Source: Bog-473 sp963782415
Lineage (GTDB): Bacteria > Actinomycetota > Acidimicrobiia > Acidimicrobiales > RAAP-2
Assembly: GCA_963782415.1 (NCBI GenBank)
Contig: CAWAJT010000007.1
Coordinates: forward strand, 372,001-436,000
Length of the DNA stretch: 64,000 nucleotides
Direction: 5' to 3'
The notes beneath the pieces are model-generated. The model saw only the letters and a list, made by a program, of their open reading frames with translations, did not search any database and had not been told where the DNA came from. Shown here piece after piece: positions 61,353 through 64,000 of this stretch; the stretch's first letter is position 1, and the number at the start of each line of letters is the position of its first letter. Both the position numbers and the translations under genes were made by a program.

Positions 61353-62009
61353 CTAGCGTCGCGCGAAGCTCAGATGCGTGACGCCGCTCGGAGAGCTGAC
61401 CGACTCGACGTCGAAGCGCTGTTCGAGATTCTCCAATGCGTCCCCCCAGAGGCGTTCACCTCGACCGAGGACGATGGGGACGATCGCAATGTGCATGTAG
61501 TCGATCAGATCGGCCTCGAGAAACTCTCGCACGGTCGACGGACCCCCACCGATGCGGATGTCGAGGCCGCCCGTGGCGTCCTGGGCGATCTTCAACGCTT
61601 CGATCGGTGTGGTGTCGAGGAAGTGAAACGTCGTGCCGCCGCTCATCTGAATGGGCGGCCTACGGTGATGGGTGAGCACATAGACAGGCGTATGAAACGG
61701 CGGATCGTCTCCCCACCAGCCCTTCCATTCCTCGTCGGGCCATGGACCGCGCTGGGGTCCGAACTTGTTTCGGCCCATGATCTCGGCGCCAATGCCGGTA
61801 GCCCAGTTGCTGGCGAAGGCATCGTCGACGCCGGTGCTCCCACCCGGGTCGCCCTGTGGGTTCTGCATGGAGCGGAAGGTGTGGGTCGGAAAGAACCATT
61901 GATGGAGCCGGCTCCCGGCGTGGCCAAAAGGCTCCTCGAGCGTCTGGCCATCACCCGTGCCGAATCCGTCGAGAGAGATCGAGAAGTTGTGTACCCGAAC
62001 GCGTGACAA
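61353..62009 (-). CDS. Dihydrofolate reductase family protein (RibD C-terminal domain)
   Basis: The 218-residue protein has the fold of RibD_C/DHFR-like reductases: VHNFSISLDGFGTG at the start, the middle IMGRNKFGPQRGPW, and HIAIVPIVLGRGERLWGD near the end, with IRIGGGPSTVREFLEADLID as the NADPH-binding part. Many such proteins are neither true DHFRs nor riboflavin enzymes; the substrate is unknown. It is divergent from the dioxygenase gene across 373 bases. Confidence 0.85.
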   Translation of the reverse strand: MSRVRVHNFSISLDGFGTGDGQTLEEPFGHAGSRLHQWFFPTHTFRSMQNPQGDPGGSTGVDDAFASNWATGIGAEIMGRNKFGPQRGPWPDEEWKGWWGDDPPFHTPVYVLTHHRRPPIQMSGGTTFHFLDTTPIEALKIAQDATGGLDIRIGGGPSTVREFLEADLIDYMHIAIVPIVLGRGERLWGDALENLEQRFDVESVSSPSGVTHLSFARR

Positions 62010-62382
62010 CTGTGCTCCTCCTCAGGGTAGGTGTCGGTGTGTGCGACGAAGGGTGTGATCCGACGATTGGCTCGCTCATCACTAGCACGTCGGCGCGGTG
62101 CGGCTCGGTCGAAGGTGCTGTCGTGGCACCTGGGTTGCGCCGTCCGACGGCGACGGTGCCGACCGCCGTCACCGATTGCGGGGTGATCCGGCACACGAAC
62201 CATGGCGGAACCTCTCTGGCGATCCGGGGAGGCCACCCCACTCGCACCACGAGCGGGGCAACGCCGCTCGGTCCGGATTCCCGGCGCCCGGTTGCCCGGT
62301 TGCCCGGTTGGTTGCGAGCGCCCGCCTCGTCCAGCGCTGAGGAGACCGGCCGGCAGGCGGGCCACACTGCTACATTGCCGCG
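62010..62382. other. Divergent intergenic region with 8-bp tandem repeats
   Basis: No gene was recognised between the reductase-like and dioxygenase genes. It holds three perfect tandem copies of CCCGGTTG (62287-62310) followed by GTTG. Promoters for the two divergent genes should lie here; none stands out. Confidence 0.5.
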
Positions 62383-63573
62383 GTGGAGCAGGAGCGCTTC
62401 GGGCCCATCGACTTCGATTGGTTCCACGGGGAGGAGCTACCGATGCGCCTCGAGCGCAGCGGTGACGTCTTCTCCCAGGTCGATGCCGATGTGGTCCGTC
62501 CACTCGGATTCCGGCTTCCCGACGGACGTGCGTACACGTATGTCCCCGAGGGGCGGACGTTCCGTGTCGAAGGTGGTATCGGACGCGCCCAGACTCTGAT
62601 CGAACTCTCCGCCGCCGCCTGGTGCGCGTTCGTCTGGGAGCTCAAGACGTGCTTCGCCCTCCTCTACGCCGATCAGTTGACCGTGCGGCGGGGCAGCTTC
62701 GGCCAACTGGCGCGTTGGGAGCCGCCGCTCCGGGTGGCCTTCAGCGGCCAGGAGCTGTTCGACCTCGACCACCCGAGCTCCGTTGGCGACGACATCGATC
62801 TCTCTCAGAGCTTCTCCCTCGATGATCCTCCGGAGTCCATCCGCTGGTACTTGCAGCAGGCGGGATTCGTGCACCTGCGCGGTGTGCTCCGTCACGATGA
62901 GATCCGGGACCTCGCCGCTGACATCGAGGCGGCGGTCGCCCGAGCGCGACCCGACGACCGCCGATCCTGGTGGACGACCGTGGGCGGACGAGACGTCTGC
63001 AATCGGGTGAACTACCTCAACGACGGTTCGGCCCGCATTGCCGGCCTCGGCGCCGACCCCCGTTTCCTGGCCATCGCTGCCCTCGGTCCGGCTGATCTCC
63101 GGGATGCACAGGATCGCCTGGATGGCAACGGCGTCGTCATCAAAGTGCCACAGTCCGAGGGCGGCCTGGCCGACCTCCCCTGGCACCGTGATTGCGGCAT
63201 GGGTGGTCACCCAGTGAAGTGCCCCATGCTGAACGTGGGCATCCAGATCGATGCCGCCACCAAGGCCACCGGGCAGCTCCAGATGATTCCCGGTTCGCAT
63301 GGAGGCACCTCCCGGCTGCCCACCACGCGGGAAGCGCAGGCGCTGGAGGTCGTCGCCCTCGACACGGAGCCGGGCGATGTGACGGTGCACTTCGGACACA
63401 CGCTCCATGCCGCACCCCCACCAGGCGATCCCGACGCGGCGGGCAGGCGAGCGCTCTATCTCTCCTTCGTCCCCCCACTGACGTTCGACATGGTCGGACC
63501 GGGGCAGGGCTACAATGACGTGCTCTTCACTCGCAGCGAAGGGCACGTCCTGCACGCTGATCAGTTCAGCTGA
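62383..63573 (+). CDS. Phytanoyl-CoA dioxygenase (PhyH) family protein with N-terminal extra domain
   Basis: The 396-residue protein has an Fe(II)/2-oxoglutarate dioxygenase domain in the C-terminal two-thirds. The iron ligands are His268 and Asp270 in WHRDCGMGG and probably His342 in HTLHAAPP, with an Arg in GRRALYLSF for 2-oxoglutarate. AGFVHLRGVLRHDEI marks its start at about residue 160. The first 150 residues form a separate domain (YVPEGRTFRVEGGIGRAQTL, ELSAAAWCAFVWELKT) that may resemble SCP2-type lipid binders. The substrate is unknown. GTG 62383 was used as the start. Confidence 0.8.
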   Translation: MEQERFGPIDFDWFHGEELPMRLERSGDVFSQVDADVVRPLGFRLPDGRAYTYVPEGRTFRVEGGIGRAQTLIELSAAAWCAFVWELKTCFALLYADQLTVRRGSFGQLARWEPPLRVAFSGQELFDLDHPSSVGDDIDLSQSFSLDDPPESIRWYLQQAGFVHLRGVLRHDEIRDLAADIEAAVARARPDDRRSWWTTVGGRDVCNRVNYLNDGSARIAGLGADPRFLAIAALGPADLRDAQDRLDGNGVVIKVPQSEGGLADLPWHRDCGMGGHPVKCPMLNVGIQIDAATKATGQLQMIPGSHGGTSRLPTTREAQALEVVALDTEPGDVTVHFGHTLHAAPPPGDPDAAGRRALYLSFVPPLTFDMVGPGQGYNDVLFTRSEGHVLHADQFS

Positions 63574-63613
63574 TCTCCCTCGCCCGGACCGTCCTGGCGA
63601 CAGAGCGACACCG

Positions 63614-63913
63614 TCACGGGGACGCGGCAGTGCAGTCGGGCCGGTGCTCGTCCAGGCCGCCACAGTCGGTGCAGACCTGATGTGCCCAGCAGGCTGGCTC
63701 GCCGCCGCCAGGGGTCTCCAGTTCCTCGTCGCAGATCCGGCACTCGAGCGGCGTCCCGATCCGGCCCTGACGTCCCTCCGTCGTGAGGACCCAGGCCCGC
63801 TCCTGCCAGGGTGGACGGTGACGAACGTGTTGACGATGACCGCACACGAGGATGGCGACCCAGTCCCCTCGGTCGTCCTGCTCGAATGAGGTGATGGCGC
63901 GCTCCATTGTCAC
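63614..63913 (-). CDS. DUF3565 family zinc-binding protein
   Basis: The 99-residue protein has the DUF3565 pattern SFEQDDRGDWVAILVCGHRQ followed by HVRHRPPWQERAWVLTTEG. A C-terminal part adds CRICDEEL, CWAHQVCTDCGG and a last Cys, so it may hold one or two zinc ions. The function is unknown. GTG 63913 lies in a GTGA overlap with the end of an upstream gene, which favours it over ATG 63907. Confidence 0.8.
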   Translation of the reverse strand: MTMERAITSFEQDDRGDWVAILVCGHRQHVRHRPPWQERAWVLTTEGRQGRIGTPLECRICDEELETPGGGEPACWAHQVCTDCGGLDEHRPDCTAASP

Positions 63914-64000
63914 CGCAGCTTCGGCTCCGGCTCGGAGGGCCCCGAGGTGTCCCGCTCCGGATCCGCCTCAGCCTCTGCTTCCTCGTCTACTTCGGGCCGG
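63910..64000 (-). CDS. C-terminal end of an acidic protein, cut by window edge
   Basis: On the minus strand an open frame enters from beyond the window and ends at the TGA at 63912-63910. It reads RPEVDEEAEAEADPERDTSG, then PSEPEPKLR, a typical charged low-complexity tail. Its stop overlaps the DUF3565 start (GTGA), the coupling seen throughout the window, which supports it as a real gene end. Nothing else can be said of its function. Confidence 0.55.
   Translation of the reverse strand, partial: RPEVDEEAEAEADPERDTSGPSEPEPKLR

Noticed and set aside
1..64000. CRISPR arrays, insertion sequences, integrases, prophage, rRNA and tRNA genes
   Set aside because: I looked for spaced direct repeats, transposase or integrase motifs, and T-loop sequences and found none. 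A covariance-model search for tRNA was not possible here.

Overview
The window is about 64 kb of very GC-rich DNA from an actinobacterium. It holds a complete Pup-proteasome cluster (arc, dop, pup, prcB, prcA, pafA) next to tatA-tatC-helY, plus an F420-type FO synthase, a DUF4193 protein, MerR/FtsR-type regulators linked to the glycine cleavage genes, and frequent NTGA stop/start overlaps. Together these indicate Actinomycetota. A member of Acidimicrobiia or a close relative is my best guess, but this is inference. No rRNA, tRNA, CRISPR, insertion sequence or prophage was recognised.

Layout. 1-2.2 kb: 3' end of an FtsR-like regulator, a bifunctional-nuclease-family protein and a lipoprotein. 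2.2-9.1 kb: an AcuI-like reductase, an S9 peptidase, a polytopic membrane protein, and divergent thiD/thiG. 9.1-12.9 kb: an iron-type ABC transporter (binding protein, fused permease, ATPase) behind a striking double palindrome. 13-18.7 kb: a MerR regulator, a small nuclease-like protein, gcvT, a tandem glycine riboswitch, gcvP and a small PE-like protein. 18.7-22.5 kb, minus strand: helD-type helicase, an SDR, then a fluoride riboswitch driving two fluC genes. 22.5-23.8 kb: a 1.27-kb stretch without a gene that contains a dif-like XerC/XerD site, suggesting the replication terminus. 23.8-30 kb: VOC protein, pyrophosphatase, NTF2-like protein, HtrA protease, an Arg/Gly-rich protein, GNAT and DUF4193 genes. 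30-41.7 kb, minus strand: a long ThyX-like protein, helY, tatC, tatA and the proteasome genes. 41.9-44.7 kb: ferredoxin, DUF1801, trmI, three small membrane proteins and a thioesterase. 44.7-49.7 kb: pentose-phosphate operon tkt-tal-gnd-pgl. 49.7-54.6 kb: fbiC, a LOG-family protein and a repeat-bearing amidase. 54.7-64 kb: thpR, an acyl-CoA synthetase, an SLT/NlpC hydrolase, the remains of a glycosyltransferase, and assorted small enzymes.

How the parts fit. The proteasome set is complete: ligase, deamidase/depupylase, modifier, ATPase and core. The pentose-phosphate operon supplies NADPH and sugar phosphates, but zwf and opcA are absent. The glycine operon and the fluoride-export operon each carry a cognate riboswitch.

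Quality caveat. Several conserved genes (iron permease, gcvT, fbiC, the LOG-gene start, the amidase) are each broken by a single base gained or lost. In the amidase, comparison with a sister repeat shows the extra base directly. These look more like assembly indels than decay, so the genes are described as intact products with a marked frameshift. Only the glycosyltransferase remnant at 58.4-59.0 kb is called a pseudogene.
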